A stretch of 64,000 bases of DNA, from contig JAWLAY010000015.1 in the NCBI GenBank assembly GCA_041395245.1, forward strand, positions 60,640 through 124,639. The letters are read 5' to 3'. The stretch comes from Aquimonas sp041395245 (GTDB lineage Bacteria; Pseudomonadota; Gammaproteobacteria; Xanthomonadales; Xanthomonadaceae). Below, piece by piece: positions 54,801 to 61,859 of this stretch (within the stretch, counting starts at the first letter, position 1; every line of letters starts with the position of its first letter). Made by a program: the position numbers and the translations under genes. A model generated the notes under the pieces. The model ran no database searches, was not told where the DNA came from, and was given only the letters and a program-made list of their open reading frames with translations.

Positions 54801-55475
54801 GGCAGGCAAGGTGTCGCTGAAGGTGATCGGATTGATGGTCGCCGTATTGGCGATATTGGCGGTCAGCGTGTAGGTCACCGGCCAGCTTGGACCCGGCGGC
54901 CGCTCGGACTCGGGCGCACTGTCGGTCTTTTCGAACAGCAACACGGTCGGCGTCACGGTCTGGGCCGGACTGACGCCGACAATCGGACCGTTCGCACCCG
55001 TGGGCGTATCACCGTAGCGATACACCGGCGTCAGACTTACCGGATAGGGCGTGCCGACCAGCGCAGCGGATTGGATGGTGAGACAGATTTCCGTCGTCAA
55101 CGGCGGGTTGCCGGTGACCACCGACCCTACCGGCAATTCGATGAGGCGGAAGGTGCTGCCCGCCGGACCCGTCACCAACGCACCGGTGAATGGATCGGTC
55201 AACTGGTTGCCCGGCGCGGCCGGAAAGCTACCCACCGTGATGACCGTTGCCGGCACGGCAAAGATTTCTGCGCTGGTGAAGCTGAGCTCGGGTGGCAACA
55301 CCAGACGCAAGTAAGGCCCGTAGCCCGGTGCCCCGCTGTTGGTCAATGTCGTGTCAAAGCAGAATTGCTCGCCCAGAAAGGACTGACTCGGCACGCCCGA
55401 CGTGATCGATGGCGTTTGTGCAGATACCAAGCCAGCCGCCAGCCACAGCGCGACGCCCACCCAGATATTTCTCAT
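45807..55475 (-). CDS. Giant secreted repeat protein (DUF11/isopeptide-D2-type), C-terminal sorting signal
   Basis: A 3,222-residue exported protein. The signal peptide is MRNIWVGVALWLAAGLVSAQ (start ATG 55475, GGAG upstream). The body consists of immunoglobulin-like DUF11 and D2-like domains. Middle units of ~220-260 residues alternate VEPxLxIxK, DAGDxVxYTL and IGETVTYR motifs, followed by six closely similar ~133-residue units (about residues 2226-3028) of the form PDLTITKSDGG, VPGGTVAYTLNYSNVG, SSFNAGASTAGW, IANTASIADDGSNG. The end is VIPAFGETGRGLLLLAIALL, then GGLALRRRLH, a Pro motif, hydrophobic helix and Arg cluster resembling IPTL/exosortase-type sorting signals. Codon use matches the neighbours. 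It is probably a surface adhesin or fibre; the ligand is unknown. Confidence 0.9.
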   Translation of the reverse strand: MRNIWVGVALWLAAGLVSAQTPSITSGVPSQSFLGEQFCFDTTLTNSGAPGYGPYLRLVLPPELSFTSAEIFAVPATVITVGSFPAAPGNQLTDPFTGALVTGPAGSTFRLIELPVGSVVTGNPPLTTEICLTIQSAALVGTPYPVSLTPVYRYGDTPTGANGPIVGVSPAQTVTPTVLLFEKTDSAPESERPPGPSWPVTYTLTANIANTATINPITFSDTLPANAQYVGPITITGGVGCAIVSTPSTVVPGGNLQVTCSGNTVGTTSATDIVVSYPVHYTDVLDETNCGRSSATNAATAAATYVPGVGAPQVLPTINAQTTVELEHFSLQKGASPGAVVPGDNVTYTLSGQVTDFGSVTNLVVTDVLSDGLLYDGAAGATVSVNGGPAQPVVPVVVNDGAPNFTQTLTFDIGAVTGALSAGTAISISYQAEVQAVYADPADGPVRASDDLPNTVVSAYDTVQGATACSEGSAASVGVIPLTIEKTILNPQPAYGPGDTVTYVLTMNIPSGDTWQIQFSDYFPLPVFKVADIDTTFGTGDIRLGAAHTLGGGFVPTAISVDIAQNALFVQWPDVVSASGEVIQIEVDVTVTDDPFADDQFLTNLFRAQAANTPGLQATETTPVQIHVRAPELVITKGVLSTGGNGVIAPPAATLPVNGNITNVDAGDTVTWQVTLENIGGDSAVDVRVTDTPPAGLSSCVLGSVTYGDGSALASSGDLFGAGLLLSGALAGNDGNPSGGGAPYGTDTALITYTCSLAATVAPTQVITNSATAVYSSVPGGPAFPSISDTATATVRNVSLTKSAVASSEAHTVDSPLRLAVGEIVRYRLAVQVPEGLTADMRVFDVLPVGLTFLNDNSARVVFVSNGAGLSSSTLGGISDISGSAASAATTPLTGEFDLGAASAVQVGSSTLTCNPPGTFATGTDVCFRLGDVSNADNDNDAEFVVVEFNAIADNSTTGSNDAGDGRANTFRLGTGGTSLGTSNTINATIVEPAITVNKVASPTAGDAGDTINYTVTLTAAGGTNNSTAFDIAMSDVLPAAVVLNVGSVSTSTSGTVGAVTNASAGNTVSLSVASMAPGSVLTITYSGTLQPSVAPGTNVNNTASATWTSLPGASGTAGNPTSSNTPGAAGSDTGERTGSGSPAQNDHVNSDGATVAISQVQLAKVVFATSDAASGSAQHNVAQPDVLIGETVTYRVTATLPEGSTPQVVISDTLPYSNGVMQVVSASVISVGGNLSPTNASPAPTITDVQLVDGINDTVSFDFGATTNTADGVSDANDQIVVEIVALLRDLPANVNGDALTNTALVQFGPGLNASAFAIVDVVEPQLQIAKTGDVSSGDAGDAVLFTLVVSHTSGSRADALDAVLSDVIPANMTYVGGSLTHTGGVAPTSFSEAAGTITALWDSLPLGQTSTLQFSATLDNTVVPGTTETNTADVGWTSLTADGDPNERVYSASDNHGVLITQSGLVKTVFSTGEPSTGATQFGAEPDLTIGETVTYRFTVTLSEGTTPGAVVFDQLPTGSVALEAVSGTIVAAGGNLSGAGLATASVLSDTNADAFNDRVTWNLGDVLNTPDGVSNAADQLVFEVVARVVDVAVNQGGVNDQINTATLQVGASSVSGTALIDIVEPEVVLTKAVTNPADGFVDAGNTVTVLLTLDHSAASSADAFNLVLADTLPSPGLSWINNATVSSTCAGLVTDSSAAPLIVFSVPTLALATDSCTISYQVTVDTLVNPTQSYTNTAALEYDSQPVFTAGLTRRQSSSDSASVTVLAPSLVKVTSATSLGDTGTNQFGIGVEDLAIGETVTYTLTAVLPEGTIPNTVITDLMPASPASGFIEVIGGSVASVGANISTTLPGTLVIDDFQVADGIDDRARFSFGTVTNTPNGVSDAGDRIEITVVGRVVDVAANAAGDVLVNTAQLSYSSGPTLSDTADVDVVEPLIALDKGMTPAGNGTVRIALSLSNTGTAPAYDLAVQDVLSDTLWNLGSITPVSVPSGFELVQVPAANQTTVIFRSLPAAPPTNSVEPGETVTATFDVALASLPPATNPVPNSADTSAGSSLPGTDPEERDLPPRNDTATLGFPNLIASKNSVRQIDADSSGNNSPGDTLRYTIVVTNNGAGAATGVVLTDVPDANGALVVGSVTTTQGTITAGNGGGDTSVAVNIGTIVVGASVTVTYDVTIDNPLPVGVTQLVNQGTVNSNELPSVPTDDPDEPGSSDPTVEPVVAAPDMTIGKSDGGISTVPGGTVAYTLNYSNVGNQHATGVVLSETVPAHTSFNAGASTAGWACVPSNAAGSTCSLAVGAVNAGAGGSVTFAVTVLPSVPVAVTQIANTATVADDGSNGVDPTPANNTASDTTPLNATPDLTITKSDGGATTVPGGTVAYALSYSNVGNQDASGVTLTETVPANSSFNAGASTAGWTCVPDGNAGSTCTLLIGDLAVGATGNANFAVTVINPLPAGIDQLSNTASVADDGSNGADPTPGNNSSSDTTPITAAPDLTLSKDDGATSSFAGGVISYTLNYANVGNQGATGVVISETVPANVSFNAGASTAGWTCVPSGAAGSTCTLALGSLVAGGSGTATFAVTVDNPLPASVTDIANTASIADDGSNGPDPTPVNNTDSDTTPVGATPDLTITKSDGGVTAVPGGTVAYTLDYSNVGTQGATGVVISETVPTHSSFNAGASTAGWVCTPNGNAGSACSLTVGGLAGGANGSAVFAVTVIDPLPAGVTQIANTASIADDGDNGVDPTPGNNSSSDDTPVDATPDLNIVKTDGGVSTVPGGTVTYTLNYTNVGDQDATGVVLTETVPTHSSFNAGSSSAGWTCVPSGAAGSTCTLSIGNLAAGASGSRNFAVTVVDPLPAGVTQIANTASIADDGSNGADPNPSDNSSSDDTPVAATPDLTLLKDDGDARSRAGEVVVYTLSYANVGDQDATGVVITDTVPTNTRFVTAGSSAGWSCANLAPAGTACNLSIGSLAAGASGSVTFAVQIDDPLPAGVTFVTNTASIADDGNNGADPTPADNSDDDSTPVSLLPPVGLKEGVVTDVREGAIEWTMWWFNPNNTADLPVFIYDSIPVYSNYRPGSVSCTATGASQCLSATYNAALNRIEVLAIIAPDFGAAPDSPPEALSNEILIRFTATSVASGTRYNQGLANWDENNNGDPLDDRDDGQDPIVTDDPVTPDPDDPTGVPIEIVRVIPAFGETGRGLLLLAIALLGGLALRRRLH
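46393..48800 (-). repeat. Six tandem ~400-bp coding repeats within the giant surface gene
   Basis: Six head-to-tail units of about 401 bp, each encoding about 133 residues, start at APDM/ATPDL and end in DDTP or DTTP. Units share long identical DNA stretches (for example the segments encoding IANTASIADDG and FNAGASTAGW). The last unit is the most divergent. Such arrays vary in copy number by recombination and are prone to mis-assembly. Confidence 0.9.
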
Positions 55476-55611
55476 TGTTATCTCCATGACAACCCCAGCA
55501 CACCACGCAGGCGACGACGCTCTGCGCGCAAAATTCAGCAACCGCCGACTATCCCCCAACCGCTCGCAGTGTAGTTGAGGGACATCAATCCCAAAGCGTA
55601 TCGGCGAGAAA

Positions 55612-55626
55612 GTTCACAATTTGAAC
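55612..55626. promoter_or_regulatory. 15-bp palindrome in the divergent intergenic region, candidate operator
   Basis: GTTCA-N5-TGAAC is a perfect inverted repeat lying between the divergent giant surface gene and the cNMP-binding/rhodanese gene. A second short palindrome, GCAAATTGC, follows at 55634-55642. Regulator identity is unknown. Confidence 0.35.
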
Positions 55627-55717
55627 ACGGCCTGCAAATTGCAAGCCAGTCGACGCAACCGCTTGCAGTGACGCAGGCTTTGAGCGATTTTGATTCGAGA
55701 CCATCCAAGGCAACACC

Positions 55718-56767
55718 ATGAGCATCGACGCCACCGCACTGGCCCACCTCTATCCCCTCGACAGTCTGCGCAACGAAACCCTGACCCAGCTCGCCAGTGA
55801 GGCACTGCCCGCCACCTATCAGCGTGGCGAGCTGCTGTTTCGTGCCGGCGACATCGACACCGATGTGATGTACCTGCTGGAAGGCGACGTGCGTGGTGTG
55901 TACAGCGATGGCCGTGTCAAGGACATCAGCGCTGCCTCCTTGCAGGGACGCTATCCGCTGGGCGAGTCGCAGCCGCGACGGTTTACCGCCAGTGTCACCA
56001 GCGCCAGTGCAAAGGTCGTGCGGCTGGATCGGCGCTACACCGAAAAGGTCATCGCGTGGGATCAGATCAGTCGGCAGGAAAACTTCCGCCACTTCGACCC
56101 CTCGCCGGATGGCAACCGCTGGGTGTTTCGTCTGCTGCAGAGTCGCGCCTTCCACAAATTGCCCACCGGCAACATCGAGCGCATGTTCCAGTCGTTCGAG
56201 GAAATCCCGGTTCGCAGTGGGCAGATCGTGATCCAGGAAGGCCACGACCCGGACTATTTCTACGTGTTGAAAGACGGTGCCGCCTCGGTTTCCAAGACCC
56301 TGGACGACGACGAAGCGGTGGTCGCGTATCTGGTGCGGGGCGACTGCTTCGGTGAGGACGCGTTGCTGGCCAACACCCAACGCAACGCCACCGTCCGCAT
56401 GATGCAGGACGGCCGCTTGATGCGCCTGTCGCGACAAGCCTTCGAACAAGTGTTGAAGCCACCCGTTATCGATTGGATAACGCCGGGGCAAGCCTCGCTG
56501 CTGGTCAAGGCGGGCGCGGTGCTCATCGATGTGCGCATGCCCGAAGAGTTCTCGCAGCGGGCCATCAAAGGCGCCCTGAACCTGCCGCTGTACCGCCTGC
56601 GCGAAGACGCCGCCACCCAGATCGACCGCAAGGCCAGGCTGATCGTCTACTGCAACACCGGCGAACGCAGCAGCGCCGCCGCCTTCATCCTCACCCGCCT
56701 CGGCTACGAAGTGTTCGCCCTGCAAGGCGGCCTGTCGGGGATGTTGAAGCAGGTGGATCAGGGTTGA
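55718..56767 (+). CDS. Cyclic-nucleotide-binding domain and rhodanese fusion protein
   Basis: A 349-residue cytoplasmic protein with two cNMP-binding-type folds (residues ~8-120 with RGELLFRAGDIDTDVMYLLEGDV; ~140-245 with VIQEGHDPDYFYVLKDGAASVSK and RGDCFGEDALLANTQRNATVRM) and a rhodanese domain (~255-345) with LIDVRMPEEFSQRAIKGALNLP and the active-site Cys in VYCNTGERSSAAAF. No DNA-binding helix-turn-helix is visible, so it is a sensor or sulfurtransferase rather than a classical CRP-type regulator. The second fold has GEDALL where CRP has GELAL. It is divergent from the giant surface gene. Confidence 0.9.
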   Translation: MSIDATALAHLYPLDSLRNETLTQLASEALPATYQRGELLFRAGDIDTDVMYLLEGDVRGVYSDGRVKDISAASLQGRYPLGESQPRRFTASVTSASAKVVRLDRRYTEKVIAWDQISRQENFRHFDPSPDGNRWVFRLLQSRAFHKLPTGNIERMFQSFEEIPVRSGQIVIQEGHDPDYFYVLKDGAASVSKTLDDDEAVVAYLVRGDCFGEDALLANTQRNATVRMMQDGRLMRLSRQAFEQVLKPPVIDWITPGQASLLVKAGAVLIDVRMPEEFSQRAIKGALNLPLYRLREDAATQIDRKARLIVYCNTGERSSAAAFILTRLGYEVFALQGGLSGMLKQVDQG

Positions 56768-56834
56768 GGGGCCTCTCGCGGGTGACAGACCGCCTTGAAT
56801 GACGCCGCCGATCCTCGTCCTGCCAGCGATGGGT

Positions 56835-57332
56835 CTACGCGGATTGCCTGTGCCGCCAAAGCATGAAGGTCGCACTCCCAAAGACCGCGCATATCAGGGC
56901 GACCGAGAGCAACCCGCTCAACGGAACCGTCGTCGGCCGCTCACCGACCACTTGCAGAACTTCGGTCCGAAAGGTCTGGCAGGGCGGCAAGGGTGGTGGT
57001 GCATTGGTGCAAGACAGGTAGTTCACACGCCAGATGCCAAGCGGCAATGGACCAACCGGAATGTAACGCGGGCTGACGTAGTTGGCAGGATCTCCGGTGT
57101 CGCAAAAATCGTTTGCTGACAGCGACACCCGAATTTCCCGTTCGACCGAATCGACCAGTGCGGAGCCGGAGGTGGAATCGCAGCCTTCCACATCGATGCG
57201 AACCTGAAGGTCGTCGGAAACGACTGCCGGGTTGGGCAAGATGCGTATGCGGGTGATTCCACTCGCGATTGCCGATGAGCTACTCATCGCCACGACCAGG
57301 GCCAGCAATACCAAAACCGGCGGTCGCTTCAT
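56835..57332 (-). CDS. Small secreted protein with C-terminal membrane/sorting segment, unknown
   Basis: A 165-residue protein. The start is the ATG at 57332 (MKRPPVLVLLALVVAMSSSS), with GGGAGAAAG upstream and a clear signal peptide. The ~100-residue exported domain has four Cys (GCDSTSG, DFCDTG, SCTNAPPPLPPCQ) that could form disulfides. The C-terminus TTVPLSGLLSVALICAVFGS, then ATFMLWRHRQ, is a Pro motif, hydrophobic helix and basic end, similar in layout to the giant surface protein and the gene at 60237. I recognise no family. Confidence 0.7.
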   Translation of the reverse strand: MKRPPVLVLLALVVAMSSSSAIASGITRIRILPNPAVVSDDLQVRIDVEGCDSTSGSALVDSVEREIRVSLSANDFCDTGDPANYVSPRYIPVGPLPLGIWRVNYLSCTNAPPPLPPCQTFRTEVLQVVGERPTTVPLSGLLSVALICAVFGSATFMLWRHRQSA

Positions 57333-57429
57333 TGGCTTTCTCCCGTTCGCCCTTGCTTGGGTCATCGCTAAATTTTCCGCATGGCCCCATCGCAATCCAT
57401 GTCAAACCGCCACGAGCGATCGCCCTCGC

Positions 57430-58818
57430 TCAGTGTGCCGCCCCCTCAAAACTATCTGCCAACAGGTCGCTGGCGATGACTTCTTCGGCCAGGACGGCGG
57501 TGTCCATTTTCAGGATACCGCCCGCGAGGGCTTCGGCGCGCAGCATGGCGCTGGGCAGATCACCGACGGCGTGGTACTGCGGGTAGATGCCAGCGCCGTT
57601 TTCCCAGGTGAATACGGAAGGCACGTCCTGGGTGAGGAAATACCAGTGGTCCGAATAGGCCTGCGTCGCCGCGCTGGTGATCAGGTTCAGCTCGGGCGCA
57701 TAGGTCGCTGCCGCGCTGGCATACACCGCCAGCAGGGCCTGCTGGGCGTTGTTGGTTTCCACCCGCGCATCCAGATTGTCCGACACCGCGTGGCCGATCA
57801 TGTCGAGGTTGACCATGTGCTTGATCTGCGCCATGCGACCTTCGGCAATCAGGTCCTGCACATAGCGCAGGCTGCCAATCAGGCCTTGTTCCTCGCCCGA
57901 GAAGCAGATGAACAACAGGCTGCGTTCGGTGGGCACGTTGCGGAACACGCGAGCCAGCTCCAGCACGCCCGCGCAGCCGGAGGCGTTGTCGTTGGCGCCC
58001 GGTTGCAGGTTGCTGACGCCATCGCAGCGCACCGAGTTGCGGCTGTCGTAGTGACCACCGATCACGACCCATTCGTCGGCCAAGCGGCCACCGCGCTTGA
58101 GTCCCCACGGGTTGTCGAGTACGCGGTCCGGCAGGCTGGTGCCACAGGATGAGCTGTTCAAGGTGAAGCTGTGGGTTCCGGTCTGCAGACCGGCATCGGC
58201 GAGGCGTTGCAACAGCCAGTCGCGGGCGTGCGGCAGTTCATCGCTGAAGCTGTTGCGATTGATCGCGGCCAGCGCTTCCACATCGTCGAACCAGCGCGCG
58301 GCATTGACCTTCGCCACCATGGCAGCGACGGTCGGGTTCGCGCCCTTGGCCTTGACGGCCTGCTCCGCATTGCTCGCCAGTCGCGCCACCACCCCGTCCT
58401 CTGGCAAGGGTTCACCGACGATGGCCGCGCCCTTGGTGGCGCGCACCAAGGCAGGCGGACGCCGCAGGATCTGGTAGCCGCCGATCACCGCCAGCGGTGT
58501 CTCGGGCGAATGCACGGTGCAGACGTGATCGCGCACCACGATCTGGTCGAAGGCCAGACGCGCCGGACCCGCTCGGACGGCATCGCGAGCCAGCCAGGTG
58601 GGCAGTGTCTTGTCGTCAACGCCCAGCAGCAGCTCACTGCCAAACTCGGCATGCCAGATCACCCCGTCCGCGCCGGTCAGTGCCCGCACACCCTGCGCAC
58701 CGAGACCGTGCGCGTCGACGATCACGGTCGGCGTTGCCAGCGCGTGCGGCTGGGCAAGCAGGGCCGGGCACGCTGCCACGGCAAGACATAAACTCAACCA
58801 CGCTTGTCGTACCTGCAT
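57430..58818 (-). CDS. Secreted M28-family zinc peptidase
   Basis: A 462-residue exported aminopeptidase-like enzyme. The signal peptide ends PALLAQ. After an N-terminal prodomain, the M28 metal ligands appear in order: GGHYDSRN, GANDNASGCAGV, FSGEEQGLIGS, MVNLDMIGH and the late His in QYHAVGD. The two-zinc site is complete, so it should be active. It probably supplies amino acids from extracellular peptides, as do the two serine proteases at 28-32 kb. Confidence 0.93.
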   Translation of the reverse strand: MQVRQAWLSLCLAVAACPALLAQPHALATPTVIVDAHGLGAQGVRALTGADGVIWHAEFGSELLLGVDDKTLPTWLARDAVRAGPARLAFDQIVVRDHVCTVHSPETPLAVIGGYQILRRPPALVRATKGAAIVGEPLPEDGVVARLASNAEQAVKAKGANPTVAAMVAKVNAARWFDDVEALAAINRNSFSDELPHARDWLLQRLADAGLQTGTHSFTLNSSSCGTSLPDRVLDNPWGLKRGGRLADEWVVIGGHYDSRNSVRCDGVSNLQPGANDNASGCAGVLELARVFRNVPTERSLLFICFSGEEQGLIGSLRYVQDLIAEGRMAQIKHMVNLDMIGHAVSDNLDARVETNNAQQALLAVYASAAATYAPELNLITSAATQAYSDHWYFLTQDVPSVFTWENGAGIYPQYHAVGDLPSAMLRAEALAGGILKMDTAVLAEEVIASDLLADSFEGAAH

Positions 58819-58845
58819 ATCGCCCCCGTTTGCGCCGCCGCGCGA

Positions 58846-60159
58846 TCAGTTGTGGTCGTTACCCGCCTCATGCTGCTCGCGGGCCATCGCACGCCAGCCG
58901 ATGTCGCGTCGGCAGAAACCGCCTTCGACGTGGATGACATCGACGCCTGCATAAGCGTGACGCGCCGCATCGGCGACATCCTCACCCAGCGCGCAGACCG
59001 TCAACACGCGTCCGCCCGCGGTCACGACCGCCTCCGTCTGCAAGCGCGTTCCGGAATGGAACACCTTGACGGCATCGGGCACGGCGTCCAGTCCGTGGAT
59101 GACATCGCCCGCACGCGGCGTGCCGGGATAGCCCTCTGCCGCCATCACCACGCCGATGGCAGGACGCGCATCCCAGTCGGCGCTGACCTCATGCAGGCGC
59201 TGATCCAGCGCGGCATCCAGCAGATCGAGCAGGTCCGAGCGCAGTCGCAGCATCACCGGCTGGGTTTCCGGATCACCGAAGCGCACGTTGAACTCGATGA
59301 CTTTCGGTGCACCGCTGGCATCGATCATCAGGCCCGCGTAAAGGAAGCCGGTGAACGGCATGCCATCGGCGCGCATGCCCGCAACGGTCGGATTGACCAC
59401 GTCACGCATCACCCGCGCATGCACGTCGGGGGTGACCACCGGCGCGGGCGAATACGCGCCCATGCCGCCGGTGTTCGGGCCGGTATCGCCTTCGCCGACG
59501 CGCTTGTGATCCTGCGAGGTCGCCATCGGCAACGCGGTGTGGCCGTCCACCATGGAGATGAAGCTGGCTTCTTCGCCGTCGAGAAATTCTTCGATGACCA
59601 CGCGCGACCCGGCCTCGCCGAAGGCATTGCCTTGCAGCATGTCGGTCACCGCCGCCTCGGCTTCCGCGAGGCTCATCGCCACCACAACGCCCTTGCCCGC
59701 CGCCAGCCCATCGGCCTTGATGACGATCGGCGCGCCCTTCTCGCGTACGTAGTCCAGCGCCGCCTGCAGCTCGGTATGCACCGCGTAGAACGCCGTCGGT
59801 ATGCCATGCCGGGCGAGAAAATCCTTGGCGAAGGCCTTGCTGCCTTCCAACTGCGCCGCCGCCGCAGTCGGGCCAAAAATGCGCAATCCGGCAGCACGAA
59901 AACGATCCACTACACCGGCGACCAGCGGCACTTCGGGACCGACCACCGTCAATGCCACCCGCTCGGCCTGCGCCAGCGCCAGCAGACCGTCAATGTCGCT
60001 CACCGCGACCGGCACCGCGCGGCATTTCGTCTCACGCGCACTGCCCGCATTGCCCGGCGCCACCAGCACCTCGGCAACCCGCGGCGACTGCGCCAGTTTC
60101 CAGGCCAGCGCATGCTCGCGCCCACCCGACCCGATGACCAGAATTTTGAGAGTGTCCAT
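58846..60159 (-). CDS. purD: Phosphoribosylamine-glycine ligase PurD
   Basis: A 437-residue ATP-grasp enzyme of purine synthesis. It shows KILVIGSGGREHALAWKL at the N-terminus, GPEVPLVAGVVD, KADGLAAGKGVVVA, the substrate block GPNTGGMGAYSPAPV and NVRFGDPETQPVM. The start is the ATG at 60159. The 45-residue upstream extension would overlap the divergent gene at 60237. It is followed by the M28 peptidase on the same strand after 27 bp. Confidence 0.97.
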   Translation of the reverse strand: MDTLKILVIGSGGREHALAWKLAQSPRVAEVLVAPGNAGSARETKCRAVPVAVSDIDGLLALAQAERVALTVVGPEVPLVAGVVDRFRAAGLRIFGPTAAAAQLEGSKAFAKDFLARHGIPTAFYAVHTELQAALDYVREKGAPIVIKADGLAAGKGVVVAMSLAEAEAAVTDMLQGNAFGEAGSRVVIEEFLDGEEASFISMVDGHTALPMATSQDHKRVGEGDTGPNTGGMGAYSPAPVVTPDVHARVMRDVVNPTVAGMRADGMPFTGFLYAGLMIDASGAPKVIEFNVRFGDPETQPVMLRLRSDLLDLLDAALDQRLHEVSADWDARPAIGVVMAAEGYPGTPRAGDVIHGLDAVPDAVKVFHSGTRLQTEAVVTAGGRVLTVCALGEDVADAARHAYAGVDVIHVEGGFCRRDIGWRAMAREQHEAGNDHN

Positions 60160-60236
60160 GTCTAAAAGGTTAGCAGGACAGGCCGTACCACGACGGATAC
60201 GATGTCCGTCTCCGACAACGGATCGGGTTCTCGCGA

Positions 60237-61273
60237 ATGAAGATGCGCCATCTGTTCGTCTGCGCCATGCTGACCCTGCTGATCCCGATGGCACGCGCCC
60301 AGGATTTTCCGATACTGCTCAGCACGCAGGGTGGTCACGCCGCCCAGGTATTCGCCGAACCAGGCGAAAGCAGCGAGTTCCAGTTCGAGTTGCGCAACCC
60401 GAGCGATGCCGCCAGCGAGGCCTTCCTGCTGCAGCCGGAACGGGGTCACCCAGTCTCTACAACCCTGCCGACTGGCTGATCGAGGCATTGGACCCCAGCC
60501 TGTGCGGTCAACCCAGCCATGGCGTGATCGGAAGCGTCGGCGTGATCACGCTTTACGGCTATCGACTGACTGTCGCAGCGATCCCCGCGCATGGCGAAGT
60601 GGTCTGCCGCTACCGGGTCAGTCGCGCTGCCGACTCGCGCAGCGACCTGAGTCTGCGGTTTTCAGCCGTCGACCCCAGCGGTACGCCACTGCTGCCAACG
60701 CAGTCGGTCCAACTCAAGTTCGGCAGCCTGACCCACCTGAGTTTCCGTATCGAACCACTGTGCGCCGCCACGACCAATCCGCCGGTGCGCACTGTCGAAA
60801 TCACCGTGCAGAACGAAGGCCCAAGCGCGGTCGACCCGGTCAATGCCGGTGCTTGCCTTGACGGCGTTTTTCCCTCGTTTTCCATCGACGCCGACATCCC
60901 GATGGGCTGCGGACCTGCCGAAGGTTCCGTGCTGTGTTTCGACTACGGCATCGCGTGGCAGAGTCCGGCCTTGGCAGCCGGTGAATCCTGGCGTTGCCGC
61001 ATGCAATTGACGGCGGACGCCTTTCCATCCGGCGCGGACGCGCTGGTCTTGCGACTGGACGAGCAATACCGAAACGCGGGCCGGACTAGTTACGAGATCG
61101 CGCCCGCAACACCGGCCGATTCGCTGTCAGTCAGCGAGCCGGTACCGATCTGTCCGACCGGCAACCCCCAAGCAGAAATTGTCCCGCTGTTTCCGGTTCA
61201 GCGCGGCTGGGTGATGTCGCTGTTGATATCTGCGCTGCTGCTGATCGGCTGGCAAGGACTGCGGCGGCGCTGA
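60237..61273 (+). pseudogene. Frameshifted secreted protein with C-terminal sorting-like segment
   Basis: Two frames together make one protein of about 345 residues. The first (60237-60479) gives a signal peptide (MKMRHLFVCAMLTLLIPMARAQ) and a domain start ESSEFQFELRNPSDAASEAFLLQP. The second continues SPSLYNPADWLIEALDPSLCG and ends VPLFPVQRGWVMSLLISALL, LIGWQGLRRR. The break is at the GGGG run at 60442-60445; one extra G restores a continuous frame. The C-terminal domain has a DUF11-like NEGPSAVDPVNAGACLDG and six or more Cys. It may be a true pseudogene or a sequencing error in the homopolymer. Codon use is normal throughout, which favours a recent change or an error. Confidence 0.75.
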
Positions 61274-61286
61274 GTACTACCCATGC

Positions 61287-61859
61287 TCAGAGCATGGATT
61301 CGCCCGACGGACGCTTCGCCAGTTTGCGCTGCAGCGAGCGCCGGTGCATGCCCAGCAGGCGGGCGGCGGCGGACAGGTTGCCGCCGGTTTCCACCAGGGC
61401 CTGCTGGATGTGTTCCCACTCCACGCGCGCCAGGGGCGTCATGCGGGTGCTGTCTTCCAGCTCGGGCAATTCGTCCTCCTCATCCAGCAGCGCGCGCACG
61501 ATGGCGTCGGCAGAGGCCGGCTTGGGCAGGTAATTGACGGCGCCGCGCTTCATCGCTTCGACAGCGGTCGCCACGCTGGCGTAACCGGTCAGCAAAAGGA
61601 TGCGCAGGTCAGGATGCAGTTCCAGCAAGGGCTCGATCAGCGACAGACCGGATTGCTGGCCCAGCTTGAGGTCCAGCACGACGAAATCCGCGCTTCGGGT
61701 TCGCGCCGCCTGTAGCACCTCGTCGCCATCGGCAAACACATTGCAGTGCAGGCCGCGCCGCTCCAATGCGCGCGCCAGCGTGCGCCCGAAAACGGCGTCG
61801 TCATCCACCACCCAGCCGTGTCGCAGTTCTGTTTCCATGGTCCGTTCCGTCCTGCTCAT
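61287..61859 (-). CDS. RegA/PrrA-like redox response regulator
   Basis: A 190-residue response regulator. The receiver has DDDAVF and the phospho-acceptor Asp in FVVLDLKLGQQSG. An acidic linker leads to a Fis-type helix-turn-helix, GGNLSAAARLLGMHRRSLQRKLAKR, the hallmark of RegA/ActR/PrrA. The start ATG 61859 overlaps the upstream kinase stop by ATGA. ATG 61838 (METELRHG) is an alternative. RegA-type regulators control respiration and energy genes in response to redox state. Confidence 0.9.
   Translation of the reverse strand: MSRTERTMETELRHGWVVDDDAVFGRTLARALERRGLHCNVFADGDEVLQAARTRSADFVVLDLKLGQQSGLSLIEPLLELHPDLRILLLTGYASVATAVEAMKRGAVNYLPKPASADAIVRALLDEEDELPELEDSTRMTPLARVEWEHIQQALVETGGNLSAAARLLGMHRRSLQRKLAKRPSGESML

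Noticed and set aside
60437..60450. Programmed ribosomal frameshift
   Set aside because: No slippery heptamer or clear downstream structure is visible; a homopolymer indel is simpler.
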